DNA of 64,000 bases. Source: Lenzites betulinus. Taxonomy: Eukaryota > Basidiomycota > Agaricomycetes > Polyporales > Polyporaceae. Under the pieces are notes generated by a model, which saw nothing but the letters and a program-made list of their open reading frames with translations, made no database searches and had not been told where the DNA came from. The DNA lies in NCBI GenBank assembly GCA_022264855.1, contig JABYQU010000058.1, positions 1 to 64,000 on the forward strand. Direction: 5' to 3'. The position numbers and the translations under genes were made by a program. This document shows positions 26,224 through 39,000 of this stretch, piece by piece (the first letter of the stretch is position 1; each line of letters begins with the position of its first letter).

Positions 26224-28796
26224 CTACTGCTCCATCTTGATCTCCACCACAATGTTCGCGACCATGAGGCACAGGTACCCACAGATGAGCGCGATACCCC
26301 AACTGCGTGGTAGATGGTACGCGTTCATCGGGACAAAGATGAGAGTTGCGAGGAGAATTGCGAGGAGGCCTGTGCCAGTAATGACGAGGGTGGGCGAGAA
26401 ATGGAGGGGGTAGGGCTCGCCCGTCTGGCGCACGATGTATGACCCGGAAATGCCGACGCCAAGGAGGATGTTCAGCATAGGGCCGCCGAAGCACGCGGAG
26501 AAGCCCATGACGGGCGCGAACACTGCGACGGACATGTTCGCGACGAGGTCTGCGAGCGAGTTCCCGATGGCGAAAACGGTGATTCCGATGATGGCGTCCG
26601 ACAATCCGAAGATGAAGCCAAAGGTCTATGCATAGCGCTATAAGTTGAGGTTCGCTTTGGTAATTGAGATATACACGCACCTGGAGCACTTTAACCACTT
26701 CGTCGGCGATGGCCATAATCCAGATGACGGCAACAGTGAAGCCCATGGCGCATCGCGCAAGCTGGGATGCTGGTGATCGGCCGGCTTCTGCGAACACGGA
26801 AACCAGGACACCCGCGGTAAATCCGGTAGTGCCTATTGCCAACAGCAACCACCCTTCGTACTTGACGCCATCTGTCAAAGCCTCGTTAGTCTGTTTGCAT
26901 CCGGATGAATGGGAGGAGAGTTACCTAACATGACTGCTGCACAGAACAGCGGTCCGAGACAGCACTGTACGGCAAACAGCCACTTGTTGAAGAAGGCTCC
27001 GTGCATCTCTTCCTCAACTTCATCCTCCGCGATGAGTGCGCGCTCCACGCCCTCCTCTTCGAAATCGATCAGCCTCGGCTCGCTCGCCGAGCTCGGTGCC
27101 CGCTTCTCTGTCGACCCCATGTCCTCGTAAGCGGTGACGACCACCGGTAGCGTAATTGTCAACATCATCACAGCTGGGGCAGCAAATACAGCAGCAACCT
27201 GCCCAAGGAAAGACTTGCTCTTCAAATCCCGCAGTGTGGGGAAGAGGATGTGCGCCACATGTGTGAGGGTCGACCATGCTCGTTGTTTCCGAGTCGGTGA
27301 AACCAATGTATGGGGGTCAGAGTCGGTTTCGGATATTGGCGACGCAGGTGTGTGCGCGATTGAGGGGAGGGGTGTACGTTCTCCAAAGTCTAGTGGTTCT
27401 TCACTGATGACCGGGGTGACAATTGTAGGTGGTGAACGCTCGTCTAGCGGAACGCCAAGCGTTATATCCCATGGGTCCTGTTCTAGGTCACGGCTCTGTC
27501 GGTGGGGTGTGCGCGAGGGTGTGCGTGATCCAGAGGTAGTCCGGTGTCTGTAGTGTGGCCCACCGTAAGGCGTCAAGGGGCTCTCAAAGGCACTGAGCCG
27601 AGTTGAGGCAGAATCCTTCTGCAGGGAAGAAACGACACGTCGGAACTCCAGGGCTCCGACAAGCGAGAAAGACGGCATGTGGTTGAGGCGCGGAGATGAG
27701 GGGGAGGACGACCGGGTTCGTGGCCGTGTTGGGAGGTCGGTCTCGAGTCCTAAACGGGGAGGCTCTGGGTGGGATATTGAGCGTGCGCGCGACTGGCTCG
27801 AAGGTACGCGGAGAGAATTAGAGGTAGGAGAAGGCATGACTGCACAAACTTTGAGGGCTAGATCTGACGGGAGGAATATGTACTCACGCTCATCGATGTC
27901 GGGCTCATCACGGTACGGCTCCTCTTCGGCATATTCACTGCGTTGGAGTGCCTCGTACCGTCGTTTGCCTTCTTGTCGTTTCTTCCACCAACTGCTGATG
28001 ACAACAGTAGTAACGTAGACGCCATAGAGCACAACCATGGCTGCGGCTTCCCAGGCCTCCAGTTTGTTGTCCCAGAGCACGATCAGGAGTATTGATACCG
28101 CCACGGTGAAGAAACCGACGTCCCGCAGGAATGGTCCGCGGATAACCTTGAATGGCTTGATGATGCACATGGAGCCTACTACGCATGAGGTTATGAACGC
28201 CGCAGCTCCAAGCAGCTCGCCGATCGCGAGGCCTCCGGAGTTCGAGCGCATGGCGGAGAACGTTGCAAACATGTCTGGGCTGCCGTTCCCAAACGCGAGG
28301 AACGTGACTCCGGCGACGTTCTCATCGAGCCCCAGCAGGTGCGCAATCGTACCAAGGTTGGGACAGAAGAAGTCGGAGGCGCTGATGCCGAGGGTAGAGA
28401 ATAGGAAACCGAGCCAGAGAGCATAGCCCACGAAGAGCAGAGGTCGAATAGGGAGCTCAGAGCAGAAGTAGTCCTCGAGGTAGCCGATGGAGAGGAATGT
28501 GCGCTCCATGGCGCAGGCGTCCTTGACATGCGCGCATTGGTCCGCGAGCGGTACGGAGAGCGGATGGCATTCCTGGCGCCCTCTGTGAGTTTGCGCATCC
28601 AGTTACCGGGATAGACTGTGCCCACCTCGTTCAGGAATGGGCTAAGCGGATTCTCTCCCGTGTAGCTTCGCTTGGCGATACTCGAGGCCAAGAACGAGGG
28701 TCGCGTGCCGACTTGACCATACCTGCTCTGGGACCAGAGAACACAGTTGATGGCGAGGGCGGTTACGAAGACGAGCTTGGGTGTGCCAGACCACAT
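26224..28796 (-). CDS. Cation/Ca2+ exchanger of the NCLX/CCX branch
   Basis: An integral membrane antiporter of the Ca2+/cation antiporter superfamily, likely on an organelle membrane (vacuole, ER or mitochondrion). Exons: 28626-28796, 27888-28572, 26925-27839, 26681-26871, 26224-26625 (788 codons with stop). There is an N-terminal signal-like segment, then a Cys-containing lumenal motif ECHPLSVPLADQCAHVKDAC. The first alpha repeat reads AGVTFLAFGNGSPDMFATF (GNGSPD is typical of CCX/NCLX). A long, Ser/Pro-rich cytosolic loop of about 280 residues contains many SP/TP sites, and the second alpha repeat reads IGITVFAIGNSLADLVANM. The second repeat has Ala where family members often have Gly (GNSxGD). 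Ion selectivity cannot be read from sequence alone. Confidence 0.9.
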
Positions 28797-29203
28797 GCTG
28801 GTAAAAGGATGGGGTAGCCCGGAGCAGCAAGGTCAGCGTTCAGCGCATATAGGCAGAGATGAAAGTGGGAAAGGGAGCATGCCCGTCCAGGACCACTCGT
28901 AGCTGGTGGTGCTCATTATTATTAGCATTATTTTGGTCAGGGTCCTGTTCGTAAACGAATATTTCTGGCATGCCGTGACGGAAATAACATCTGAACCAAC
29001 CTAACGTCATTGGCTGGTGTGCGCGCTTGTGGACTTCTTCGGCATGTGAAACTTGTCAAGCGCCGATAATTGTAGCATGATGCCTCGAATATCGAGCTCA
29101 ACGCTAATCATCACGACCTCTTCGCCTCGCCCCAGTGCTCGTCGCTCTTGACGTATAGCATACCACCACTCACGGCCAGGGGACCGCCGAATCTCCTTCA
29201 GAC
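28797..29203. promoter_or_regulatory. Divergent promoter region
   Basis: About 400 bp between divergent start codons of the exchanger and the small membrane protein. No clear core element was identified apart from a short TA-rich patch near 28915-28932. Confidence 0.4.
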
Positions 29204-29898
29204 ATGTCTACCCACTCCCTCATCCGCTTCTCTCGTCACACGCTCAGGCAGCTCAAGTTTGTGCTCCCCGGAGGCCTGCTCACATACTACTTCGACAGCC
29301 ACAACGTATTCCTTCGGATATGGGGAGGTGACGCAGGGAAACATGGCTGGGGCGGGTACGTCAACTCAACATCATATGCGGACGCTCAGAACTAACCTTC
29401 CAATTCGTAGTTTTGCCGCTCGTTTATCCATCCTCTCGGCCGCAGTGACCCTCTCACTGTTCCTATATGTTCTCGCGCTACCATTAATTCAGGGGGAGCA
29501 GCCAAATGTAAGCTTCCGTCGCGCGTAGTCAGGCACGTCCAACATGTCAGCTAACCTTTCGCGCAGTACCGCCATTGGAGACAGTCTGGGGTCTTGAGTA
29601 GAGTTATACCTGTGAGTTCCCGCGTCCCACGTCCCTACCGTACCGAGGATATATCTGACAGCATGCCAGATCATGACCGCCTCCATTGTCGCAGGCTGGT
29701 CTCTGCTCTCCTACACGTTAGGTCGCTGGTCAAATTTGGGCTACATGGGGGGAGTGTTGGCTGGTAAGCCTTCGCATATCACGATACGGTTGCATAATAG
29801 ATCAGCTAATGGATGTACACATCTCAGCTTCTGGATTGTATGCACTGGCCTTCGGCTCAATGGGCTTGCTTCCGGCACCCAGAGTACAGCGGCAGTAA
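29204..29898 (+). CDS. Small multi-pass membrane protein, function unknown
   Basis: Five exons joined by canonical introns encode about 150 residues: MSTHSLIRFSRHTLRQLKFVLPGG, then GWGGFAARLSILSAAVTLSLFLYVLALPLI, YRHWRQSGVLSRVIPIMTASIVAGWSLLSYTLG and a last hydrophobic stretch SGLYALAFGSMGLLPAPRVQRQ. Three or four hydrophobic segments suggest a polytopic membrane protein. I do not recognise the family. Frame continuity across four introns, with phases agreeing at each joint, supports a real gene. It is divergent from the exchanger. Confidence 0.65.
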
Positions 29899-30312
29899 CG
29901 AATTGTCTTCTTTCTGTATCACCGGAGCTTCGTGCTATTCTGGTTCATATGTACCACCCACACTAATTCTTGACGCGATTGACACCTCGCCCACTCTGCC
30001 CGTTCAAACTACCCACTACAAGGTCGTTCGCAGCACTTTCTGTTGGCCCGCACAACTACCTTGCCCGAATTAATGTACACAAGAGTCGCCCATACAACGT
30101 TCCTAAATGTCCTATGCGCCGGCGATGGATTAAGATACGAAGGACAATCTTTCCTACACCCGGAAAACTGTCCTCTGTACTCCTCAAGACTAGTAAAATG
30201 TGAGGAAACCGCATGTTCTTCTTGTTTTCGTATTCCTGATTCTCGGATACGCCACTTGCACGCAGTATCCATATTCAAATCGCCGCTTCCGAAGGCGCGT
30301 CCCAAACCACAC
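29899..30312. other. Intergenic region left of the inverted repeat
   Basis: About 410 bp; only open frames without coding character. It ends at the left arm of the large inverted repeat. Confidence 0.5.
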
Positions 30313-30548
30313 TATTGCTGTTTTCACGCGCGGTGTCGCGGGCGCCTACTCCGGTTTTTTTCCCGCCATCTCGCGCTCTTGCGCTCGCTGCACCCCTCAG
30401 CTTCCAACGCCTCTATCTCGCTCATTTCTCGCCAAACGGCCCCATTCCTGGTTTTCCAGACACTACGCATCTGCGCGCATCGAATGATATCAATTCCATC
30501 AAGTTTCGAGATGTTTCGTCCACCACCTCCTCGAACGCCACCTCCGGC
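30313..30548 (+). repeat. Left arm of 236-bp near-perfect inverted repeat
   Basis: This stretch is repeated in reverse complement at 31334-31570 with one 1-nt indel and about two substitutions. It begins TATTGCTGTTTTCACGCG. No coding family is recognised in it. Confidence 0.92.
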
Positions 30549-31333
30549 GAACATGCTGCAACGGCTGGTCATTGACGGATTCCAAAGTGAAAAGAAGTGG
30601 TGCTACGCTTGTAGGGAGGGTTCTGGGAGTGCACAACGGTATGCATGGACTCTCATAATTTCCCTGCATATGCATATCTGCTTAGCCTCGCCCTACCCTC
30701 CCACTCTACGTGCTTCCCTCGTGCGAGGGAGAAGTTTGCCGTCCGCATCCTTACACCTTCAGCAATCGAAAACATAGTACAATGATTCCGTACACTTAGA
30801 TTTGATTGCAAGACTGTCTTGGTTGTAATATGAACATATATTCGCCGTTTCTCCCTGTTCATGAGTGTGAATGCACCCTCGACTGCCAACGATGCGTCTG
30901 CACTGCTCAAAACTTCAAGCAAGACATCAGCCTGCCCAAGATTATTCCTGGGGACTTAGTTAGAACAATGGTGCATGTGGAATCCTCTAGCAACACACAA
31001 TACTTCCGCGGTAAGCACAAACTCAGACGTCCATGCAACAGGAATGGGGACTCCCCCACTGCTAGTGATGCAAAAGTGATCCAATATGGTTTAAATTGAA
31101 CAGAAAGTACAGAGAATATGTGTAGGATGAGTATATATAAGTGCACACGAGGAATACATGAAGGAGGCGGATAGGAGGACAAGGCCTACATCGAATGCAT
31201 GCAACCTGATGGACGTGGGGGAATGGGGAATGAATGCAACAGCTTACCACATACTCTATATATCATTCAGCATCCACCTCACTAGCTGATTATGCTGCAC
31301 AACATCTTGCACGCCGTTTACCCAAGTTTTTGT
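30549..31333. other. Spacer between inverted repeat arms
   Basis: 785 bp with no transposase or other recognisable protein. Open frames are short and AT content is higher than in neighbouring genes. The whole 30313-31570 unit could fold into a long hairpin if transcribed. Confidence 0.6.
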
Positions 31334-31570
31334 GCCGGAGGTGGCGTTCAAGGAGGTGGTGGACGAAACATCTCGAAACTTGATGGAATTGATATCATTC
31401 GATGCGCGCAGATGCGTAGTGTCTGGAAAACCAGGAATGGGGCCGTTTGGATGAGAAATGAGCGAGATAGAGGCGTTGGAAGCTGAGGGGTGCAGCGAGC
31501 GCAAGAGCGCGAGATGGCGGGAAAAAAACCGGAGTAGGCGCCCGCGACACCGCGCGTGAAAACAGCAATA
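31334..31570 (-). repeat. Right arm of near-perfect inverted repeat
   Basis: Reverse complement of 30313-30548 at roughly 98-99% identity. Flanking sequences outside the arms are unrelated, and no clear target-site duplication was found. Confidence 0.92.
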
Positions 31571-31984
31571 AACACTATGCGCTCTTCAGCACTTCCAAAC
31601 ACGTTACTTCGCACTAGTCTTTCTGTCCCATGCTAAAGCGACTGCCCCCCCATCAAGTCTTGCCAGCATCAATATTTAGCAGCTCTGCAGTCACTATTGG
31701 GATGCCGGACGGCCCCTCGGCCTTCAAGATCTAAGGGTCCACGTCGCCGAGTCGGTCCCGATCGTGACATTGTTCGCCACAGGCCCGGATAGTGTCTGTG
31801 CCATGTTTGCAGATGCCGACACACACCACGCCGGCTGCCAGCCGCTCGAGGCTGACCTGCCGGTGTGCATGCTACATGTGCACTCGCCCAACTCACCAAG
31901 TGTTCCGCCGTCCCCCATTGATCCCCTTCTCAATCGCCTAGCACCTCCCTATCACCAGAGTTGTTCGACGTTTATTTGCCCTGC
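31571..31984. other. Intergenic region, no gene supported
   Basis: About 410 bp between the inverted repeat and the next start codon; presumably contains the promoter of that gene. Confidence 0.5.
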
Positions 31985-33589
31985 ATGCCTACCAAATTTC
32001 GCCGCCCTGCTCCAGTAAGTCTTCTCTACACGATTCTCTATTAGCGGTTAACTTACGATTCGGCCCTGCAGCGCGACCAGCTCTCTCGGTCCTACTCGTT
32101 AGGAGAGATGCCCCTCTCCCAAGACCCCATGTCGCGTCTCTCATCGTTCAGCATGAGCGACGCGCCGCACATCCGCTACCCAGACTCGCCTCTCGGCCCG
32201 GACGAGGTCTTTGTGTACTACGACTCGGCGTGGTCGACGGACGAGGTGTGCTTCCCGCCCGTGCGCCAGCACCGTGGCGCGCAGTACCAGCCGAACGTCG
32301 TCGCTCGTAGGGCGGCGACGGCGGATGCTGGGGTTTGCATGGGGCACGATGACTCGCCGAGCAAGTCGCGTCCGCTTGTGAAGGCTGTTGGGAAGGCGAA
32401 GGGACTTGTCAAGGTTGTAGCCCGGAACTCGATCCGCAAGGTATGTCGAGACTGCTGGAGTGTTGTACTGGTGAACGCCCCACTCACTACCGTTGATTGT
32501 TTAGCTTCGCAGGAAGAATGAAGCCGGCGAGATGGTAGCCGTTATAGGAGCATCTTCGTCCGCCCCTTCTCTCACAAGCTCAACGTCGGACGACTGGAGC
32601 GAGGTAAATAATATGCATCCCTCACGCGATCTCTATCACTGATCTGCTTGCAGACTTCGGGAGTCTCGAAAGTTGCCCGGAACAACGTCGCCGCTCATGC
32701 CGCGAGCGCGTTCACTGCCGTTGTGCGTGGCCCCACTGTCTGTAACCGAGCGGGTTTACTCACCTTGAGTCACCAACAGGACAGCGAGAGCAGATTCAGC
32801 GTTCATTCCACCGACTGCCTCGCACCCCCAAAATTCCCATCCAAGCCGCATAACTCCAACATGAGCGCCGGTTTCGAGCCGCCCACCCCGCCGCCCATCG
32901 CCGAGCAAGACGCCTACGAGCTCCTCAACATCCTCATCTGCGGCCCCATAATGCCCGGCGACCTCCCAGCGGACACCGCAGAACCCACCAGCGGCCCAGC
33001 CGAAGAGAACGACCAGGAAGAACCCGCGACAGACCCCCCAAGCAGCAACGAAAGCCGCTCCCCCGAATCCCTCCTCGCGAACGCCGCGCGCGTCGTGCTC
33101 TTCCTCCCCTGGTGCGTCCTCATCGGCGGCGCGATCCTCCTCCTCCCCGCCGCCGCCGGCCCGCTCGCGTTCCACCACGGCTTCACGCGCGCGCCGCCGC
33201 CGCGCGGCCTGCGCCGCTTCGCGTACTGGGCGGAGAACGCGTACGAGCACGCGTTCGTGTTCCTCGCGGTGCTCGCGGTGCTGCTGTACCGCGACGCGGA
33301 CGCGCAGCGCCGCGCGTGCACGCTCGGCGCGCTCGTCGTGCGCTGGGCGTGGGTGTGGCTCGGGTACTGTCCGCCGGCGGGGCTGCATAAGCGTATTGGG
33401 GAGGACGATATGGAGAGTCTGTGGTTGATGTGGAAGGGACGGGCGGTGGTGGACGCGATCACGCATAAGGAGGGGGCGGGGGCGGGGACGATGCGCGCGT
33501 CGGGCTCGTGCAGCAATGAGTGCGAGTGCCATGGCGTTTGTCTGCTGAGCTGCCCGGAGGCGCGGGAGAAGATCCAGGTCGCCCAGTGA
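31985..33589 (+). CDS. Unknown protein with two predicted membrane segments
   Basis: Exons: 31985-32014, 32072-32440, 32505-32603, 32654-33589 (478 codons with stop). The first exon is just MPTKFRRPAP. The N-terminal half is low complexity and Ser-rich (RSYSLGEMPLSQDPMSRLSSFSMSD, SSSAPSLTSSTSDDWSE). The C-terminal half has an acidic Pro-rich stretch, then FLPWCVLIGGAILLLPAAAGPLAF and HAFVFLAVLAVLLYRD, and a Cys cluster (CSNECECHGVCLLSC). A possible extra 57-nt in-frame intron lies at about 32723-32779 (gtgcgt...caacag), so two isoforms cannot be excluded. I do not recognise the family; it may be specific to basidiomycetes. The gene is convergent with the thioesterase-like gene, 147 bp apart. 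Confidence 0.7.
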
Positions 33590-33736
33590 GCTTTCCTGGA
33601 TCGGACGGCAGCTACTTCTCGATACGCTCGTACCAATAGTTATAGTTACTCGACCAGTTACGTCGCAAATACCTCTAGACAATATCTATAATCCACATGA
33701 ATAGCACAATGTAACAAACTTCGGTCCCGCGCGCCC

Positions 33737-35270
33737 TCAGACGCTCCTGGCCGCCTCCATACCGCGCCGCAGCCCCTCCATCGAGGGGAGCGCCTTCAGC
33801 CTACGCTCCTCGACCTCCCCGCCGAGCGCCGTCTCCCACCAGCGCTCGCCCTCGGGCACCTCGCGCCACCCGCGCGCGTAGAACTCGCGCAGGGCCTTGT
33901 CCGTCTTCGGCATCAGCGTGCCCGCATGCGCGTCCCCGCGCAGCGCGCGCACGGTGCCCCAGTGCGGCGGGGGGTTCGTGTGCGAGTACGCTTTGGGCGC
34001 GGTGTCGCCCGCGGCGGCCGCGGGCGGCGCCCTGCTGAAGCCGTCCATGGCGAAGACGAGCGCGGGCGGGACGGTGATGCGCCCGAGCTTGCAGACGAGC
34101 TCGGAGACGGCGATGCAGTTGACCGTCGCGCCGTCGGGCTCGGGGCGCTCGAGGAGCTGCGCGGCGATGCCCTTGAGGTCGGAGGGGGGCAGGGGGGTGG
34201 AGGTGCCCGTGTTGGTGCCGTTCGCGGTGTGCACGGCAGGGCCCAGCATGGCAGCAGAGCCATTTGAGGGTTTATGGTCGGCCTTCTTTCCCTTTCCCTT
34301 GCCCTTGGGCTTGGTTACGTATCGGGTGGCAACAAATATCTATCGTGGTTGGGGTAGATTGAGAATTCAAGCGCATACAGTCAGATACCAACGCCAGTAC
34401 GAAGAGATATGAATAGGGCATACCCATTTGTTGTCCCATGTGATGAGGCTCACGCGCATCTCATAGAAGGAAAATATTGGAATCTCACGGAGGAAGGTGA
34501 AGTGAGTGGCTGAGAAGGGTCAGGTCGCGCACGAGATTCGCCTGGAGACCCGGGGTGCTCACCTCCGACGGCCATCCAGCCACCGATACGCAAGAAGGTA
34601 GGGCAGGACGCGAGCACATACTCGAAACGCGCCGCATCCAGATGCTGGGAAGAGAAGTCTGAGCACGCGGACCAGAACCTTACCTCTCGGAACGCTCACC
34701 TTTGGGTAGGACGAATTGCTCAGATGGAAGAGGAAGTCACAATCATCAGGACCTGCGGGATGATATGATTGATATCCCGAGCACAGGCCAAAATTAGTTC
34801 ATGAAGCGCGGTACGCACCTGCCCAAATCTTGTAGGATGTCTCCAGCTCGAATGGGTTCATGCCGACGCACGAGCGGCCCTCCAAGAACGCCAGATTTTT
34901 CTTCTTGCGCTCACTAGCGGAGCGCAGCAGGTTGGGGAAGATTTGAGTCAGGAAGACGGCCCAAGTTCGGAAGACGGGGTGCCATACGCGGTCTAACCAT
35001 ATGGTGAGGCCATGGCGAGAGAACGGAGGAGATATGACACTCACAGTGCCATGTCAGAGGCCACGACCGAATCTGGATCAGGAACAGGAGCAGCACAGAG
35101 TACTTGGTGAGGCGAGGGATGGCGGAGAGGGTCTTCACGGTCACCAGACGCGCGAGTTCTGCATGACGTCGTACAGAGGACACCGAGTGAGCAACAGCAT
35201 TCCTTGTGGTAGCATCGTAGTGCGCACCTGTGACTGACATCCCCGACAGCGACTGCAGGAGAACGTGCAT
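33737..35270 (-). CDS. Thioesterase-like (THEM6/4HBT-type) membrane protein
   Basis: Seven exons: 35228-35270, 35045-35158, 34819-34992, 34700-34752, 34563-34644, 34424-34509, 33737-34339 (385 codons with stop). An N-terminal hydrophobic segment (KYSVLLLFLIQI) precedes the hot-dog fold region: NPFELETSYKIWAGPDDCDFLFHLSNSSYPKHLDAARFEYV, then GGWMAVGGTHFTF-like sequence ending REIPIFSFYEMRVSLITWDNKWIFVATRYVT. The DCDFxxHLSNSxY run matches the D-xx-xH-x-NxxY active-site helix of the thioesterase-like superfamily. A basic patch (KPKGKGKGKK) and a C-terminal extension with GWREVPEGERWWE follow. The likely role is acyl-thioester hydrolysis at a membrane; the substrate is unknown. The N-terminal exon could start at 35330 instead. 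Confidence 0.85.
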
Positions 35271-36095
35271 GTTGGTGCGACGGGCGAGTGGGCGGTTCAC
35301 TGCGGAGCAACAGGGACGGAGCGCGTGCATTCAGCATCATCCTCGCTCACGCTTTAAGAAACGTCGAGCTCACTGTTTGCTACAACCAATCAAGCCGAAG
35401 CTTACAATACTGGGGGCGGGTAAAGGATGTGCGGGGGGTCGTGCGGTGGTCGCGCGGGACAGAGACGGAGGACTCGTCCGCGTCTGTCCCCCAACGAATC
35501 GACGCCGGAGATGGAGAAGGGCATCACCACCGACCGGCGACATCTGTCAGACCCTCTTACAGTAGTCTTACAGTACCTGGCCGGAACACCTCGGTCCGGC
35601 TACTATCCCTTCCGAGATCCGATGCTGCAGATCCTTGAACAAGTCCTTACGCACAACTGCGCTTGCACATCCACATCGACGTCGGCTGAGAAGTGCATGG
35701 CCAGTGAGCAGACTCATAGAAAGTTCGAAGGTGCCAGAGAAGCACGAACTTGCACAACGTGTCCCCAGTACTGAATAGAACTGACGTAGCCCGCGTAACC
35801 GATCGCGATTCGCTCGCCGCGGCGAAAACGCTAAATTGCCATATTGAACACGTCCCTGTACTCAGGTACACTGGCAGGACAGCAACATATAGGGACGCCT
35901 TGATCCATACCCCATTCACCCTGAAGTAACTGGAGCAGGTTCACCTCCGCGGGGCTGGGCTCTAGAGCAAACAGTTTAGAGTAGAGGTACTACTATGCGA
36001 TAACTAAACGCCACTGCCAACAAGCAAGAATACAGTATTACCATCCAGCCCCAGCGGGACAAAATCCTCCAGAAGAACAGACGAGGGCCACACTA
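35271..36095. other. Intergenic region, no gene supported
   Basis: About 825 bp. Several overlapping frames exist, none with a recognisable family. It contains the thioesterase-like promoter and MGM1 terminator. Confidence 0.5.
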
Positions 36096-39000
36096 TCAGA
36101 ACATGCTGCCGAACAGCCCGCGCTGTCTCCGCGGCATGGGCTGCACGTCCGGGCGCAACATAGCCAGGCTGTTGAGCTGCTTCATGACCTGTGATAAAAA
36201 TGATCAGTCAGCGCCCGGACTACCCCAAACAAATCGCCGGTGATACGTACCTCCTCGAGCTTGTCTTTGCGCTCCTGCAGGTCTAGGTGCTTCCGGATAA
36301 TGGGATTCTCCCGGGCGAAGTCGACGATTTCCTTCCGGTCCAGGTCGTACAGCAGCCGGGAGTCAATCTCGCGGGGGAACTGTCATGCGCGTGAGCCAGG
36401 CATGTACCTCAAACATTTTGAGGGGGACGAACCTGATAGAAGAAGTGGTCCAACAGCTCGATGTTGATGAACATCGCGGACGTATATGCGAGCTTATCGG
36501 CAACGACGTTCAGGAAAGCCTCAGGACAGAGCAGGTCGCTCTCGGGGCCCGCCTTGCAGCGTTTCGACTTCAGCGCGGCGAGTCTCAGCTTAAGAATGCC
36601 AATGCGGTCTCCGTATAGCATCGCATGGCGGGCTAGAGCGGGTCAGTGAGGTCTAGTATCACCACAAAGCCATGAAACTCACCATCGATAACCTGCCCTG
36701 GAGGATAACGGTATTCGTCCACAGCTGCTTCCGCCGCGGATTCCTCCGCATCACCGGCTGTCAACCGGCGCAGCTTCCGCTCCCGCTCCTTCTCCTCGAG
36801 CTCCTTCACGTACCCCACAAGGTTATTCAGCCGCCTGCCGCCGCCCACCCGGCTCTTGATGTCCTTCAGCTTCTCCTCGCACATCTTCATCTCGCGCTCG
36901 AACAGCAGCACGGCCTCCGCGCGGCCCGCCTCCCACTCGCGCGGCTCGACCTCGACCTCGAACTTGTACGGCTTGATGCAGTTCTCGACCTGGTCCGACG
37001 TGACGCCGATGCGCTCGCGCAGGAGCGTGTGCGAGAACTCGATGAGGCGCTCCGCCGCGCGCGGGTGGTGGTTGAACGGCTCCGCGCCCGCGATCGCGTC
37101 GATGAGCGCGCGCAGCCCGTCCGCGACGAGCAGCGTCGCGTCGCGCCCGACGCCGCTCTTCGTGAGCAGCGACGACGCCGCGTCGAGCTTGTACCGCCAG
37201 TACGGCTCGACGTCCTCGGGCTTCACGCGCGCGTCCGCGCCGAGCGCGGTGAGCTCCGCCGCGCGCTTGTCCGTCCAGTACAGCTGCTCGAGCACGTCCA
37301 TGACGCGCTCTTCGAGCATCGCCTTGAGCTTCGCGCGCACCTGCGGCTTGCTGAACTGCGCGGTGTGCTCCTTGAAGCGCGCCTTGAGGAGGTCCATCGT
37401 CTCGGCGACGTACGACTCGGCGGAGATGCGCCGGTCGTTGTACTGCACCTTGAACTGGTACTGCGCCTCCTCGAGCTCGAGCTGGACCGCGTTTGTGATC
37501 CCGTGTAGTGAGGATGCCATTGAGGACTCCAAGACCTCCATCAGTCGCCGCCGGAGCGTGTCCGTGCCGACCATGACGGAGGACTGTTTGCCGAACAGCT
37601 CGCGGTGCGCACCGAAGAAGTCCTCCTCGTTCCGCCGCGCCACCACGCTGAGCCTATCCTTGTTCGCTTTCTTGCCGGAGGATTTGCAGACGACACCAAT
37701 GTAGCCGAGATGCAGCGGGTACCGGTTTCCAGCGATGATTGATGCGCCTTGTTCGGGCGGGACGAGATCCATCTTGGTGATGACGCCGATCGTCCGTAGC
37801 CCAAGGGGGTCGACTTTGCGGCTTGCGCGCAGAGCGGGGGAGTTGGCAAGATCGACGTCCGCAGCGCAGACAGCAAGGATGATGTTGGGCTCGCGGATGT
37901 ACCGCTCACAGAGGCCAGCAATCTTCTCCTTGAGTGTCTCAGGTTGGTCCATGGAAGCGATCTGGATGTATCCGGGAAGGTCGATGAGGGTCAGGTCAGG
38001 AACGTAGGGGCTGTATATGCGGAGGTCGATGGGCTCATTGGATACCGCCTCGGAGGCGGGAACAGCCATGTTGAGGTCAGTGAGCGTACGTTGGATAACG
38101 GAAAAGTCGGTGATCTTGCCCAGTCCCAGTGCAGGGAACTCGCCGTATTCCGCGGTTCCTTTACCATTCTCCGCAGGGGTGTGAATGAGGGTAAGCTCGA
38201 TAGGTCGCCTCGTCACCATGTTATTTCCTCTATATAAAGCTGTTCAGTCGTCTAGAGTTGATTGGGTGACGCGACATCGTAAACTCACTTGGGCAGGAAT
38301 TCATGGCCAACGATAGCCTCCAAGACCGAACTCTTGCCGGAGCTTTGGCTTCCAATGACGACGATACTCGGTAGTTTCAGCGCGTCGCTCTGGTCGATGC
38401 TGATAAGCATAGTCCGGATCTCGATGAGTTTCCTCGTGAGGTGCATCAAGCCATTTTGCCGTCCGTCCTCGCCATCATCCCCTTCTGCTGCTTTCGAGTC
38501 CGATACCGAGAGTGTTGCGGCCGCCAACATGGCAGCTAACGCCGCAGTGTCATCGCTGTCCGGTTTCCGCTTTCTCGATGAAGAGCCGCTGCCGTTGCCG
38601 TCGTGCTCCTGGCCTCCACCTTCGGATGATGCGAAGAGGTCCTTCAGGAAGTCCGGCGTTTCAAAAGTGGGAAGCTTGACGTCTGAGATGCGGGAAGATA
38701 CATCTTTGACGACGCCGGAGGCAGTACCGAAAGCGTCCTTCACGGTATCCTGGACCGAGTTGATGAAGTCGTCGGACTTCTTCCTGAATTCTGTGGTACG
38801 GCGATTAGCAAATGTATTTCAATGGCGACCATTAACTGAACTAAAATGTAGAAAAATAGTGGAGGCGCAGTATGCATGACGTATGAAGAATCACGTTGAG
38901 TAGGTGAAGCGCATTTGCGCAACTTATCCTTAGCACAACTCAGACTTACCTTGAGCGCGCTAAACGAGCTTGCCAATACTAGGCATACAAGCTTACCTCA

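Noticed and set aside
32756..33682. 308-codon minus-strand frame
   Set aside because: Antisense to the spliced plus-strand gene 31985-33589; Arg/Ala-rich shadow without motifs.
36672..37704. Two long plus-strand frames (about 280 codons each)
   Set aside because: Both lie opposite the MGM1 GTPase/stalk exon and are Arg/Ser/Leu-rich complements of it.
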